Positions 25,876-35,588 of a DNA stretch of 64,000 nt are shown piece by piece. Within the stretch, counting starts at the first letter, position 1. Each line of letters begins with the position of its first letter. The position numbers and the translations under genes were made by a program. The notes below the pieces were generated by a model. That model was not told the DNA's origin. It saw nothing but the letters and a program-made list of their open reading frames with translations, and searched no databases. Location of the stretch: positions 186,001 through 250,000 of the forward strand of contig NZ_JAGIOO010000001.1 of NCBI RefSeq assembly GCF_017876755.1, read 5' to 3'. The DNA comes from Crossiella equi. GTDB lineage: Bacteria; Actinomycetota; Actinomycetes; Mycobacteriales; Pseudonocardiaceae.

Positions 25876-27249
25876 GTGTCGCAGCAGTCAGCAACGGCCC
25901 CGCTCTCTCTCGTGCGCCTGCGCGAGATGGTGGACCGGGGCGAGATCGACACCGTGCTGCTGGCCATGACCGACATGCAGGGCCGCCTGCAGGGCAAGCG
26001 CCTGGCCGCCCGGCACTTCCTGGACGAGGTCGTCCCGCACGCCGCCGAGGCCTGCAACTACCTGCTGGCCGTGGACGTGGAGATGAACACCGTCGCGGGC
26101 TACCAGATGTCCTCCTGGGAACGCGGCTACGGCGACTTCACCCTGCGCCCTGACCTGGACACCCTGCGCCTGACCCCCTGGCACCCGGCCACCGCGCTGG
26201 TCATCGCCGACGTGCAGTGGGCCGACGGCAGCCCGGTCACCGCCTCCCCGCGCCAGATCCTGCGCCGCCAGCTCGACCGCCTGGCCGAACGCGACCTGGT
26301 CGCCCAGGTCGGCACCGAGCTGGAGTTCATCGTCTTCGACGACAGCTACGAGAAGGCCTGGAACACCGGCTACCGCGACCTGACCCCCAGCAACCAGTAC
26401 AACGTGGACTACTCCCTGCTGGGCACCTCGCGCATCGAGCCGCTGCTGCGCCGCATCCGCAACGAGCTGACCACCGCCGGGCTGCGCGTGGAGTCGGCCA
26501 AGGGCGAGTGCAACCCCGGCCAGCACGAGATCGCCTTCCGCTACGCCGACGCGCTGACCACCTGCGACAACCACTCGGTGTACAAGACCGCCGCGAAGGA
26601 GATCGCCGCCCAGGAGGGCAAGAGCCTGACCTTCATGGCCAAGTACAACCAGCGCGAGGGCAACTCCTGCCACATCCACATCTCCCTGCGCGGCACCAAC
26701 GGCGAGCTGGTCTTCGCCGGGGACCGACAGCACGGCATGTCCGCCATGGCCGAGCACTTCCTGGCCGGGCAGCTGGCCTACCTGCGCGAGCTGACCCTGC
26801 TCTTCGCCCCGAACATCAACTCCTACAAGCGCTTCGTACCCGGCAGCTTCGCCCCGACCGCGGTCGCCTGGGGCCCGGACAACCGCACCTGCGCGCTGCG
26901 CCTGGTCGGCCACGGCGGCGCCAGCCTGCGCGTGGAGAACCGCGTCCCGGGCGGGGACGTCAACCCCTACCTGGCCACCGCCGCGCTCATCGCCGCCGGG
27001 CTGGACGGCATCGACAACGAGCTGCCCCTGGGCGAGGCGCTGGCGGGCAACGCCTACGACAGCGACGCCGAGCACGTGCCCACCACCCTGCCCGAGGCCG
27101 TGGAGCTGTTCGCCGCCTCCGACCTCGCGCAGGCCGCCTTCGGTGAGGACGTGGTGCAGCACTACCTCAACGCCGCCCGCATCGAGATCGCCGCCTTCCA
27201 GGCCGCCGTCACAGACTGGGAGCTCTTCCGTGGCTTCGAACGCCTCTGA
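25876..27249 (+). CDS. Glutamine-synthetase-like gamma-glutamylethanolamide/polyamine ligase
   Basis: 457 residues with the type I glutamine synthetase fold. Visible motifs are TELEFIVFD (metal/ATP), ESAKGECNPGQHEIAF, NSCHIHISLRG, PNINSYKRFVPGSFAPT and the RVENRVPGGDVNPYLA substrate loop. The sequence departs from housekeeping GlnA in the ammonium-site region, as in GlnA3/GlnA4/PuuA enzymes that join glutamate to an amine. Permease type and the downstream gamma-glutamyl hydrolase, aldehyde dehydrogenase and SDR fit the GlnA4 ethanolamine pathway described in Streptomyces. A polyamine substrate is the main alternative. Confidence 0.87.
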   Translation: MSQQSATAPLSLVRLREMVDRGEIDTVLLAMTDMQGRLQGKRLAARHFLDEVVPHAAEACNYLLAVDVEMNTVAGYQMSSWERGYGDFTLRPDLDTLRLTPWHPATALVIADVQWADGSPVTASPRQILRRQLDRLAERDLVAQVGTELEFIVFDDSYEKAWNTGYRDLTPSNQYNVDYSLLGTSRIEPLLRRIRNELTTAGLRVESAKGECNPGQHEIAFRYADALTTCDNHSVYKTAAKEIAAQEGKSLTFMAKYNQREGNSCHIHISLRGTNGELVFAGDRQHGMSAMAEHFLAGQLAYLRELTLLFAPNINSYKRFVPGSFAPTAVAWGPDNRTCALRLVGHGGASLRVENRVPGGDVNPYLATAALIAAGLDGIDNELPLGEALAGNAYDSDAEHVPTTLPEAVELFAASDLAQAAFGEDVVQHYLNAARIEIAAFQAAVTDWELFRGFERL

Positions 27250-27964
27250 CGCACCCGTCATCGGCATCTCCTGCTACGCCGAGACCGCCGCCTGGGGCGT
27301 GTGGGAACGACCCGCCGCGCTGCTGCCCCGCACCTACGTCGACGCGGTCACCACGGCCGGTGGCGTCCCGGTGCTGCTGCCCCCGGGCACCAACGCCACC
27401 CGCGTGGCCGCCCGCCTGGACGGGCTCATCCTGGCCGGGGGCGCCGACATCGACCCTGGACGGTACGGCCAGGACCAGCACGAACACACCACCGGCCTGC
27501 GCCCCGACCGCGACACCACCGAGCTCGCCCTGCTCTACCACGCCCTGGACCGGCGGCTGCCGCTGCTGGCCGTCTGCCGGGGCGCGCAGCTGCTCAACGT
27601 CGGCCTGGGCGGCACGCTGCACCAGCACCTGCCGGACGTGCTCGGCCACCGCGACCACCAGCCAGCCCCGGGACAGTTCGGCCGCACCACCGTGCGCCTG
27701 GACCCCGGCTGCGCGCCGGGCAGCCTGATGGGGGAGAAGATCGAGGTCTCCTGCTACCACCACCAGGCCATCGCCGAGCTCGCCCCCGGACTGGAAGCCG
27801 TCGGCCACGCCCCGGACGGCACCATCGAGGCGGTCCGCCAGCCCAGCCACCCCTTCGCCGTGGGTGTGCAGTGGCACCCCGAAGAGGACACCGCCGACCC
27901 CGTCCACCCCAGCGCGCCCCTGTTCGCCGCGCTGGTCAGCGCCGCCGAGAGGACCACCGCGTGA
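27230..27964 (+). CDS. Gamma-glutamyl hydrolase, class I amidotransferase fold (PuuD-like)
   Basis: 244 residues from GTG 27230, overlapping the synthetase gene by 20 bases. The nucleophile is Cys116 in LAVCRGAQLLNVGLGGTLHQ. The His and Glu of the triad are in VGVQWHPEED, and LAGGADIDPGRYGQ is the oxyanion-side loop. The family (peptidase C26) cleaves gamma-glutamyl amides. In the proposed pathway it would split gamma-glutamylglycine into glutamate and glycine; for polyamines it would release GABA-like products. Confidence 0.9.
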   Translation: MASNASDAPVIGISCYAETAAWGVWERPAALLPRTYVDAVTTAGGVPVLLPPGTNATRVAARLDGLILAGGADIDPGRYGQDQHEHTTGLRPDRDTTELALLYHALDRRLPLLAVCRGAQLLNVGLGGTLHQHLPDVLGHRDHQPAPGQFGRTTVRLDPGCAPGSLMGEKIEVSCYHHQAIAELAPGLEAVGHAPDGTIEAVRQPSHPFAVGVQWHPEEDTADPVHPSAPLFAALVSAAERTTA

Positions 27965-29325
27965 GCACGCACGACCTGATCAACCCGGCCACCGGGGCGG
28001 TCTTCGACACCATCATGCTCGCCGACCAGGCCGCCACCGACGCCGCCATCGAACGCGCCGCCAAGGCCTTCCCGGCCTGGCGCGCGGTCAGCCCCGGCGA
28101 CCGGGCCCGCCTGCTGCACCGCTTCGCCGAGGCCGTCGAGGCCGACCTGGACAACCTCGCCCAGCTGGAGATTCGCAACTCCGGGCACACCCTGGGCAAC
28201 GCCCGCTGGGAGGCGGGCAACGCCCGCGACGTCATCCGCTACTACGCCGGTGCCCCCGAACGGCACTTCGGCCGTCAGATCCCCGTGCCCGGCGGCCTGG
28301 ACGTCACCTTCCACGAGCCCCTCGGCGTCATCGGCGTGATCGTGCCGTGGAACTTCCCCATGCCGATCGCCGCCTGGGGCTTCGCCCCCGCCCTGGCCGC
28401 GGGCAACACCGTCGTGCTCAAGCCCGCCGAGCTGACCCCGCTCACCGCGCTGCGCCTGGCCGAGCTCGCCCACCAGGCCGGCATCCCCGAGGACGTCTTC
28501 CAGGTCCTGCCCGGCGCCGGGCAGGTCGTCGGCCAGCGCTTCGTCACCCACCCCGACGTGCGCAAGGTCGTCTTCACCGGCTCCACCGCGGTCGGCAAGC
28601 AGATCATGGCCGGGTGCGCCGACCAGGTGAAACGCCTGACCCTGGAACTCGGCGGCAAGAGCGCCAACATCGTCTTCGCCGACGCCGACCTCGAACGCGC
28701 CGCGGCGACCGCCCCCTACGGCGTCTTCGACAACGCCGGGCAGGACTGCTGCGCCCGCTCCCGCATCCTCGTCCAGCGCGAGGTCTACGAGAAGTTCCTC
28801 GAACTGCTCGAACCCGCCGTGCGCGGCGTCGTCGTCGGCGACCCCACCCAGGAGAGCACCGAGATGGGCCCGCTCATCTCCGCCGCCCACCGCGACCGCG
28901 TCGCCTCCTACGTCGAGGAGACCACCGTCGCCTACCGCGGCGACGCCCCGACCGGCGACGGCTTCTGGTACCCGGCCACCGTGCTGCTGCCGAAGGACGA
29001 GACCGACCGCGCCTGGCGCGAGGAGATCTTCGGCCCGGTCGTCTCGGTGCTGCCCTTCACCGACGAGGCCGACGCCCTGCGCCTGGCCAACGACACCGAG
29101 TACGGCCTGTCCGGCTCCATCTGGACCCGCGACGTCGGCCGCGCCCTGCGCGTGGCCAGGGGAGTGGAGGCCGGGAACCTCTCGGTCAACTCCCACTCCT
29201 CGGTCCGCTACTGGACGCCCTTCGGCGGCTTCAAGCAGTCCGGCCTCGGCCGCGAGCTCGGTCCCGACGCCCTCGACGGGTTCACCGAGGTCAAGAACGT
29301 GTTCGTCAGCACGGAGGAGAACTGA
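27961..29325 (+). CDS. Aldehyde dehydrogenase
   Basis: 454 residues from GTG 27961, sharing GTGA with the hydrolase stop. Class I/II aldehyde dehydrogenase motifs are complete: VPWNFPMPIAAWGFAPALAA and NTVVLKPAELTPLTAL (NAD site), FTGSTAVGKQIM, LELGGKSANIVFADAD with the catalytic Glu, and NAGQDCCARSR with the nucleophilic Cys263. In context it should oxidise gamma-glutamylacetaldehyde (or a gamma-glutamyl aminoaldehyde) to the acid. Confidence 0.93.
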   Translation: MSTHDLINPATGAVFDTIMLADQAATDAAIERAAKAFPAWRAVSPGDRARLLHRFAEAVEADLDNLAQLEIRNSGHTLGNARWEAGNARDVIRYYAGAPERHFGRQIPVPGGLDVTFHEPLGVIGVIVPWNFPMPIAAWGFAPALAAGNTVVLKPAELTPLTALRLAELAHQAGIPEDVFQVLPGAGQVVGQRFVTHPDVRKVVFTGSTAVGKQIMAGCADQVKRLTLELGGKSANIVFADADLERAAATAPYGVFDNAGQDCCARSRILVQREVYEKFLELLEPAVRGVVVGDPTQESTEMGPLISAAHRDRVASYVEETTVAYRGDAPTGDGFWYPATVLLPKDETDRAWREEIFGPVVSVLPFTDEADALRLANDTEYGLSGSIWTRDVGRALRVARGVEAGNLSVNSHSSVRYWTPFGGFKQSGLGRELGPDALDGFTEVKNVFVSTEEN

Positions 29326-30089
29326 TGGGACGGCTCACCGACCGCGTCGCGGTCATCACCGGCGCGGCCAGCGGCATCGGCCTGGCCACCACCCGCCGCC
29401 TGGCCGAGGAAGGCGCCAAGGTCGTGGTCGTCGACATCGACGAGCAGACCGGCAAGCAGGTCGCCGACGAGGTCGGAGGCCTGTTCGTCCGCGCCGACGT
29501 CACCAGCCCCGAGGACGTCGAAGCCCTCTACGCGACGGTGTTCGACAAGTACGGGCGCATCGACATCGCCTTCAACAACGCGGGCATCTCCCCGCCCGAG
29601 GACGACTCGATCCTCACCACCGGCCTGGACGCCTGGCGCAAGGTCCAGGAGGTCAACCTCACCTCGGTCTACCTGTGCTGCAAGCACGTGCTGCCCTACA
29701 TGCAGCGCGCGGGCAAGGGCTCCATCATCAACACCGCCTCCTTCGTGGCGGTCATGGGCGCGGCCACCAGCCAGATCTCCTACACCGCCTCCAAGGGCGG
29801 CGTCCTGGCCATGTCCCGCGAGCTCGGCGTGCAGTTCGCCCGCGAGGGCATCCGCGTCAACGCCCTGTGCCCCGGCCCGGTGAACACCCCGCTGCTCCAG
29901 GAGCTGTTCGCCAAGGACCCCGAACGCGCCGCGCGCCGCATGGTGCACATCCCGATGGGCCGCTTCGCCGAACCGACCGAGATCGCCGGCGCCGTGGCCT
30001 TCCTGGCCAGCGACGACTCCAGCTTCATCACCGCCTCGCAGTTCCTCGTCGACGGCGGCATCTCCGGCGCCTACGTCACCCCGCTGTAA
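29325..30089 (+). CDS. Short-chain dehydrogenase/reductase
   Basis: 254 residues from ATG 29325 (TGATG overlap with the aldehyde dehydrogenase stop, GGAGGA ribosome site). The NAD site is TGAASGIGLATTRRL, acidic VDIDEQ after strand 2 indicates NAD preference, NNAG is present, and the catalytic residues are Ser and Y-x-x-x-K in SYTASKGG. The late CPGPVNTPLL loop is standard. In the ethanolamine scheme an alcohol dehydrogenase is needed to oxidise gamma-glutamylethanolamide to the aldehyde, and this SDR, the last gene before the terminator, is the obvious candidate. Confidence 0.92.
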   Translation: MGRLTDRVAVITGAASGIGLATTRRLAEEGAKVVVVDIDEQTGKQVADEVGGLFVRADVTSPEDVEALYATVFDKYGRIDIAFNNAGISPPEDDSILTTGLDAWRKVQEVNLTSVYLCCKHVLPYMQRAGKGSIINTASFVAVMGAATSQISYTASKGGVLAMSRELGVQFAREGIRVNALCPGPVNTPLLQELFAKDPERAARRMVHIPMGRFAEPTEIAGAVAFLASDDSSFITASQFLVDGGISGAYVTPL

Positions 30090-30102
30090 GGCCGGGACGA
30101 GC

Positions 30103-30137
30103 GTTCGCCTCCCACTCCGCCCGGGTGGGAGGCGAAC
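30103..30137 (+). terminator. Hairpin terminator of the ethanolamine operon
   Basis: Perfect 13-base arms GTTCGCCTCCCAC (30103-30115) and GTGGGAGGCGAAC (30125-30137) enclose a 9-base loop, 14 bases after the SDR stop. There is no clear T-tract, which is common for high-GC actinomycete terminators. Confidence 0.8.
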
Positions 30138-30212
30138 CCCTCAGCGTCATTCCCCCACACGAGTTGTGATCGCCCGGCTACACTCCGGAGCACATCGCGT
30201 TCGGGGGTACGT

Positions 30213-32984
30213 GTGGTCGATCCGCGCAGGGAAGCCGTGCTGATCCGCGAGCCGGGAGCGGGACCGTTCATCGACAAGACGCGGGAAGTCGCCGAGTACG
30301 CGATGAACACCGCGAGCGGACGAGTCCACATCACCTTCCACGACGGCCGCAGCTACCCGTACGGCAGCCAGCGAGTCCGAGTCCTGCGCCCCTGGGCCTC
30401 GACCTCGCTCGCCGCAGGCACCGCAGTCGAAGTCGACGGAGCCATCTGGGAGAACGCGACAGAGGTCGTGACCTTCGTCGACCAGTCCGGTACGGACAAC
30501 TGGGCGCGGATCTTCAAGGGCGAGTCCTACCACACCGTTCGCGCCGAGCAGGCCCGCTTGCTGACCTCGGCGACCCAGGGGACCACCTCAGCCAAAGTCC
30601 TGCGCTACTGGCGCGGCATCGTGCGCCAGCTCCCGTCTGACGACCCCCTGCGATTCGCCTACGACAAGCTCGACTTCGTCCACCCCGAGAGTGCCCTCGG
30701 CGCGTTCCTCACCGGCAAGCCGATCGAGTCACGCGACCTGCCCGGCGCCCCGATCTTTCCGTTCCGCTGCAACCTCAGCCAGCGGCAAGCGGTCGAGCTC
30801 GCCCTCACCCGGTCCGTCTCGGTCATCGAGGGACCTCCGGGCACCGGCAAGACCGAGACCATCCTGAACCTCATCGCCAACCTCGTCCTGGAGACGGGCA
30901 CGACTGTCGGAGTTGTCTCCTTCGGCAACACCGCCGTGGACAACGTCCGGGACAAGCTCCACGAACTCGGCTTCGGCTACGTGATCGCCAACCTCGGGCG
31001 CCGGGAAAAGCGTGCCGAGTTCTTCGCCACGCAGCAGGTACGTGCCGAGCAGGTCAACGCACTGGTGCGCCAACCGACACCGGAGCCCGACCTCGATCGG
31101 CTGGCCAAGGTGGACCAGCGACTGCGCCACCTCCAGGCCGCCGAACGCACCCGCGCCGAACGGCGCCGGTCCCTCGAAGCGCACCAGCTTGAGTTGCGAC
31201 ACTTCCAGCTGCACACCGACCTGCGGAATCTGCCCGAGCTGAGCGACCTGCCGCTGCTGCGCCGCTCCGCCAACCGGGTCCTCGACTACCTCGCCGAGAG
31301 CGAGCTGGAGCACGCCGGCGCCCGGCCAGGGCTGCTGCGCCGGATCGTGAAGTACTTCAAGTACGGCTTCCTGCGCGGGCTGGACCCCAGCGACACCGGG
31401 GTCGTGCTCCGGTTGCAGCAGGCCTACTACGACCGGCGGATCGCCGAGCTGACAGCCGAGGTCGGACAAATCGAGGACAAGCTGAGGCATGCTGACTTCG
31501 ACGGCTTGGTGCGGGAACACCAGACACTGTCCGCACAAGCCCTGCGGGCCCAGCTCGGCCGCCGCTACCGGGGTCTGAAGCGCACGATCTACCAGGAGAA
31601 GACCTTTCGGCAGAGCCGGGAGTTCGCCGAGGACTACCCGGTGCTGCTGAGCACCTGCCACTCCCTGCGGGCCAGCACCGGTGGGGGAGCCCTGCTCGAC
31701 TACCTCGTCATCGACGAGGCATCCCAGGTCAACCTGCTGGTCGCCGCTCTGGCCATGTCCATGTGCCGCAACCTCGTGGTGGTCGGCGACGAGAAGCAGC
31801 TGTCACCCATCCCGATCGAGGTCAAGGACGAGCTCGTCCCGCCCGCCCGAAGCTATGAAGCCCAGCGGCACAGCCTGATCTCCGCGATGAAACAGCTGCA
31901 CGGAGAAGCCCTGCCACGCACGCTGCTCCGCGAGCACTACCGGTGCGACCCCGCCATCATCGAGTTCTGCAACAAGAAGTTCTACCGCGGGGAACTGATC
32001 CCCTACACCACCAGCGGTGCCGACCGGTCGATGGTCGTGCTGCCCACCTCCGAGGGCAACCACATGCGCCAGCACCGCGGTGGCGGCCGATCCAACCAGC
32101 GCGAGGTCGACGTGATCGCCGAGGAGGCGATGCACAAGCACGGGCTCGGAGTGCCCAACGCCGACTTCGCCGTCACCACCCCGTACCGGCTCCAAGCCAA
32201 CAAGGCGGCCGCCGCCCTGCCCGGTAGCGAAGCCGACACGGTGCACAAGTTCCAGGGGCGCCAGAAGCCGGTCATCGTCATGAGCACCGTTCTGGACGAG
32301 ACCTGGCGCGGCCGGACCGGACTGAAGTTCGTGGACGACCCCCAGATGATCAACGTGGCGGTGTCACGGGCGATCCGGCGGTTCATCCTGGTGACCAACC
32401 ACGACATGCTGCCCACCAGCCGCCACGTGCGCGACCTCGTCGGCTACATCCGCTACCAGGCACCCGACGAAGAAACCGACACCAGCACCGTGGTCTCGGT
32501 GTTCGACCTGCTCTACCGTGCCTACTCACCCCGGCTGCGCGCATTGGCCGCCCGTAGGCGTCACGAGCTGAAGTACGACTCCGAGGACATCATCTGGACC
32601 GTGCTGCACGACCTGCTCGCCGAACAGCACTACGCACACCTGACCGTGGTAACCCAGGTCCTTCTCAGCAGCCTGATCCCCAGTCGCATTACCCTCACGC
32701 CGGAGCAAGCTGCCTACGTCCGCCACCGAGCCTCGGTCGACTTCGTCGTCTACAACCGGGTGACCAACCGCCCGCTGCTGGCCATCGAGGTGGACGGCTT
32801 CACCTACCACGAGAACAACCCCGTGCAGCTGAAGCGGGACGAGCTCAAGAACGCGATCCTGCACACCTACCGGATGCCACTGCTCCGGCTACCCACCACA
32901 GGCAGCGGAGAGGAAGACAAGATCCGGCAGGCACTGGACGAGGCGGAAGCCCACTGGGCCCGAATCTCGGGCGAACCCGGCTAA
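30213..32984 (+). CDS. SF1 (Upf1-like) helicase with C-terminal nuclease-like domain
   Basis: 923 residues. Walker A is GPPGTGKT at 207-214, motif II is IDEAS at about 500-504, followed by [17 protein letters not shown] (motif III), LREHYRCDP (IV) and late motifs [10 protein letters not shown] and [11 protein letters not shown] roughly 280-residue charged, probably helical insert lies between motifs Ia and II. The C-terminus (about 835-905) has SVDFVVYN (D843) and [13 protein letters not shown] (E859, D861) then [12 protein letters not shown], a DUF2726/Vsr-like PD-(D/E)xK pattern. N-terminal 170 residues are unassigned. Lower GC than neighbours and a stand-alone position suggest acquired DNA; a role in phage defence or repair is inferred. 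Confidence 0.85.
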   Translation: MVDPRREAVLIREPGAGPFIDKTREVAEYAMNTASGRVHITFHDGRSYPYGSQRVRVLRPWASTSLAAGTAVEVDGAIWENATEVVTFVDQSGTDNWARIFKGESYHTVRAEQARLLTSATQGTTSAKVLRYWRGIVRQLPSDDPLRFAYDKLDFVHPESALGAFLTGKPIESRDLPGAPIFPFRCNLSQRQAVELALTRSVSVIEGPPGTGKTETILNLIANLVLETGTTVGVVSFGNTAVDNVRDKLHELGFGYVIANLGRREKRAEFFATQQVRAEQVNALVRQPTPEPDLDRLAKVDQRLRHLQAAERTRAERRRSLEAHQLELRHFQLHTDLRNLPELSDLPLLRRSANRVLDYLAESELEHAGARPGLLRRIVKYFKYGFLRGLDPSDTGVVLRLQQAYYDRRIAELTAEVGQIEDKLRHADFDGLVREHQTLSAQALRAQLGRRYRGLKRTIYQEKTFRQSREFAEDYPVLLSTCHSLRASTGGGALLDYLVIDEASQVNLLVAALAMSMCRNLVVVGDEKQLSPIPIEVKDELVPPARSYEAQRHSLISAMKQLHGEALPRTLLREHYRCDPAIIEFCNKKFYRGELIPYTTSGADRSMVVLPTSEGNHMRQHRGGGRSNQREVDVIAEEAMHKHGLGVPNADFAVTTPYRLQANKAAAALPGSEADTVHKFQGRQKPVIVMSTVLDETWRGRTGLKFVDDPQMINVAVSRAIRRFILVTNHDMLPTSRHVRDLVGYIRYQAPDEETDTSTVVSVFDLLYRAYSPRLRALAARRRHELKYDSEDIIWTVLHDLLAEQHYAHLTVVTQVLLSSLIPSRITLTPEQAAYVRHRASVDFVVYNRVTNRPLLAIEVDGFTYHENNPVQLKRDELKNAILHTYRMPLLRLPTTGSGEEDKIRQALDEAEAHWARISGEPG

Positions 32985-33814
32985 CGACGGCGCCGCGACG
33001 CTCCCGCCTTCTCCCCGACCCGCCAGTGCGACGGCCGGTCCAACCCCGACGGCAGCCGCGTGGCCGCGTCCCCCCGGGCGGCGTTGACCTGGAACTGGTT
33101 GAGGAACAACACCCGCGACAGGTCCGCCCCCCGCACATCCGCACCCCGCAGGTCCGCCCCGATCAGATCGGCCAGCGCGAGGTCCACCCCGCGCAGATCC
33201 GCCCCGATCAGATAAGCCCCCCGCAGGTTCGCGCCCCGAAGCCGCTGCCGACGCAAGTCCGCACCGATCAGCTGCGCACCCCGCCGCTCCGGACCCGGCG
33301 CACCCGCCCGCACCAGCTCGCTCGCCCGTTTCAGCAGCGGGTCCGCGGCCCGCCACCGGCCCGCGACCTCCAGGGTCAGGACCTCCTCCGGCGGTAGCGC
33401 CACCCAGCCGGTCAGCTCCTCGCGCAGCGCCGCCAGCGCGGCGTGCACGGGGACGGCCTCCGGCCAGGACAGCGGCTGGGTGACGTGCCACAGCAGCTCG
33501 TGCAGCTCCCGCACCACCGGGTAGACCGCGAACATCCGCCGCGCCAGCTCCGGCGAGGACCGCCAGTCCCGGCCACCGAAGCCCACCTGGACCACCTGCT
33601 GGCCCGCGCCGAAGCAGTCGTAGACCGTGCAGCCCGGGAAACCCCGGTCCCGCAGCTGGGTGTGGATCCCGCAGCGGAAGTCCTCCAGCAGGTTCAGGCA
33701 CGGCCGACCGGCGGGCTTGGTCACCGCGAAGTCGGCTGAGGCGGCGAACGCGGGAACCACGCAGCACAACCCGGCACACCGCGCACAGTCCGCCCGCAAC
33801 TCCACCTCAGCCAC
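32981..33814 (-). CDS. Pentapeptide-repeat protein with N-terminal cysteine cluster
   Basis: 277 residues. The N-terminus contains CARCAGLCC, a Cys-x2-Cys-x3-Cys-Cys cluster like YkgJ-type metal-chelating proteins, and further cysteines occur in FRCGIH and GCTVYDCFG. From about residue 180, A(D/N)LRG-type pentapeptide repeats run for some 65 residues ([21 protein letters not shown]). Such repeats form a right-handed beta-helix; some relatives mimic DNA and protect gyrase, but most are uncharacterised. Its stop overlaps the helicase stop by 4 bases in convergent orientation. Confidence 0.85.
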   Translation of the reverse strand: MAEVELRADCARCAGLCCVVPAFAASADFAVTKPAGRPCLNLLEDFRCGIHTQLRDRGFPGCTVYDCFGAGQQVVQVGFGGRDWRSSPELARRMFAVYPVVRELHELLWHVTQPLSWPEAVPVHAALAALREELTGWVALPPEEVLTLEVAGRWRAADPLLKRASELVRAGAPGPERRGAQLIGADLRRQRLRGANLRGAYLIGADLRGVDLALADLIGADLRGADVRGADLSRVLFLNQFQVNAARGDAATRLPSGLDRPSHWRVGEKAGASRRRR

Positions 33815-33823
33815 CCCCCGACC

Positions 33824-34966
33824 CTAGCCCGCGACCACCCGGCGGGCGCCCAGGCCCACCCCGAGCGCCACCAGCACCAGCCCCGCGCTCACCCACAGCG
33901 GCGCCCGGTAGCCGAACCCGGCCGCCAAGGCCAGCCCACCGACCCACGGACCCAGCGCCGCACCGACGTTGAACGCCGCCGTCGCACTCGCCCCCGCCAG
34001 CCTCGGCGCCCCCGAGCCCGCGTACAGCGCCTGCGAGATCAACGTCGACCCCACCCCGAAGGACAGCGTGCCCAGCACCAACACCAGGCCCAGCGCCACC
34101 CAGGCGTACCCGGCCGTCACCGCGAACACAGCCCAGCCACCGGCCAGCACCAAACCGCCCACGGTGAGCACCGGCAGCGGCCGCGAGTCCGCCACCCGCC
34201 CGGCCAGGCCCACCCCGAGGAAGGAACCCAGACCGAACAGCGCCAGCACCACCGGCACCCAGCCAGCACCGAGCCCGGCCACCTCGGTCGCCACCGGCGC
34301 CAGGTAGGTGAAGGAGCAGAACGTCGCCCCGTTGACCAGCGCACCCAGCACCAGCACCACCACCAGTTGGGGCCTGCCCAACGCGGCCAGCTCACCACGC
34401 ACGCTCGGCACCACCCCGCCACCACCGGCGGGCACCGCACGCAGCACCGCCAGCAACGCCGGCACCGAGGCGAGCGCCACCGCCCAGAACGCCGCCCGCC
34501 AGCCCCACAGCTGCCCCAACAGCGCACCAGCCGGAACCCCCGCCACGCAGGCCAGCGTCACCCCGCCCAGCAGCACCGCCGTCGCCCGGCCCTTCCGGTC
34601 CGGCGCCACCAAGGCGGTCGCGGTCGCCAACGCCACCGCCAGGAACCCGGCATTGGCCAGCGCCGCCACCACCCGCGTCCCGAACAACACCCCATAACTG
34701 CCGGTCAGCGCACCCACCACGTGCACCAACAGGAACACCGCCAGGAACGCCGACAACGCCACCCGGCGCGGCCAGCGCAGGCTCACCAACGCCACCACCG
34801 GCGCACCCACGACCATCCCGACCGCGTACGCCGAGGTCAGCGCCCCCGCCGCCGGAACCGACACCCCCAGCTCAACCGCGATCCCCGGCACCAAGCCGGA
34901 CAACATGAACTCCGAGGTCCCTTGCGCGAACACGGCAAGGCCCAACAAGTACAACACCCAAGGCAC
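33824..34966 (-). CDS. MFS efflux transporter, Cmx/CmrA (chloramphenicol exporter) type
   Basis: 380 residues from GTG 34966, with GGAG 7 bases upstream; a TTG at 34996 in frame would add ten residues that the family lacks. The first helix, YLLGLAVFAQGTSEFMLSGL, is the hallmark of the Cmx/CmrA subfamily, and twelve helices follow. Known members export chloramphenicol or arabinose-like compounds; specificity here is unproven. A hairpin capable of attenuation lies in the leader about 80-100 bases upstream. It is followed at 9 bases by the pentapeptide-repeat gene start, same strand. Confidence 0.87.
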   Translation of the reverse strand: MPWVLYLLGLAVFAQGTSEFMLSGLVPGIAVELGVSVPAAGALTSAYAVGMVVGAPVVALVSLRWPRRVALSAFLAVFLLVHVVGALTGSYGVLFGTRVVAALANAGFLAVALATATALVAPDRKGRATAVLLGGVTLACVAGVPAGALLGQLWGWRAAFWAVALASVPALLAVLRAVPAGGGGVVPSVRGELAALGRPQLVVVLVLGALVNGATFCSFTYLAPVATEVAGLGAGWVPVVLALFGLGSFLGVGLAGRVADSRPLPVLTVGGLVLAGGWAVFAVTAGYAWVALGLVLVLGTLSFGVGSTLISQALYAGSGAPRLAGASATAAFNVGAALGPWVGGLALAAGFGYRAPLWVSAGLVLVALGVGLGARRVVAG

Positions 34967-35043
34967 AGCAGGACTCCGCAACCACGAGACGAACAACGAC
35001 GTCGGCTGCGATCCGGCCGGTGGCCGTGCGAGAAGACGAACAC

Positions 35044-35063
35044 GCCACCGGGGGACCGGTGGC
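35044..35063 (-). promoter_or_regulatory. Leader hairpin upstream of the Cmx-type exporter
   Basis: GCCACCGG and CCGGTGGC arms around a 4-base loop form a strong hairpin in the exporter mRNA leader. A nearby GGCCACCGGCC segment downstream could compete for pairing. Chloramphenicol exporters in actinomycetes are often controlled by leader attenuation; the sequence here is compatible with that but does not prove it. Confidence 0.35.
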
Positions 35064-35159
35064 TAGCGTCTGGAAGCCTCGGGACTGCTCACGGCGCGCA
35101 CGCTACAACCACCGCTGAAACCCGGTCCACGCGATTTCCACCCCCGCTAGGGTTCGATC

Positions 35160-35588
35160 ATGCTCACCGGAGCCCTCACCCTCCCCGACGGCGCCGTCAT
35201 CCGCGGCCGCGGCCTGCGCCACCCCCGCCCCGACGGCACCCTGCCCGAGTACGGCCTCTACCTCGGCAGCCCCCGCCTGCGCGCCAAGCACGACCACACC
35301 CTCACCTGGGCCCACGACTGGCTGGACTGGCCCGACTTCCGCCTGCCCCGCGACCACGCCGACGCCATCACCCGCATCCGCGCCCTGCACACCGCCGCCC
35401 ACGACGGCCGCCTCGTCGAGGTCGCCTGCGACGGGGGAGTGGGCCGCACCGGCACCGTCATCGCCTGCCTGGCCATCCTCTCCGGCATCCCCGCCACCGA
35501 CGCCGTCGCCTGGGCCCGCACCCACCACCACCCCCGCGCCGTGGAAACCCCCTGGCAGAAGCGCTGGGTCAGGCAGTTCCCGGGCTGA
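35160..35588 (+). CDS. Protein-tyrosine/dual-specificity phosphatase-like protein
   Basis: 142 residues. The P-loop CDGGVGRTG matches the C-x5-R-(S/T) signature of cysteine-based phosphatases. The early GRGLRHPRPDGTLPEYGLYL and the Asp in DWPDF are consistent with the substrate side and general acid. TAGGGT at 35148-35153 is a -10 box 6 bases before ATG 35160, so the mRNA is probably leaderless. The family is short and actinobacterial. Targets are unknown. The 3' end overlaps the SDR gene by 20 bases convergently. Confidence 0.82.
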   Translation: MLTGALTLPDGAVIRGRGLRHPRPDGTLPEYGLYLGSPRLRAKHDHTLTWAHDWLDWPDFRLPRDHADAITRIRALHTAAHDGRLVEVACDGGVGRTGTVIACLAILSGIPATDAVAWARTHHHPRAVETPWQKRWVRQFPG

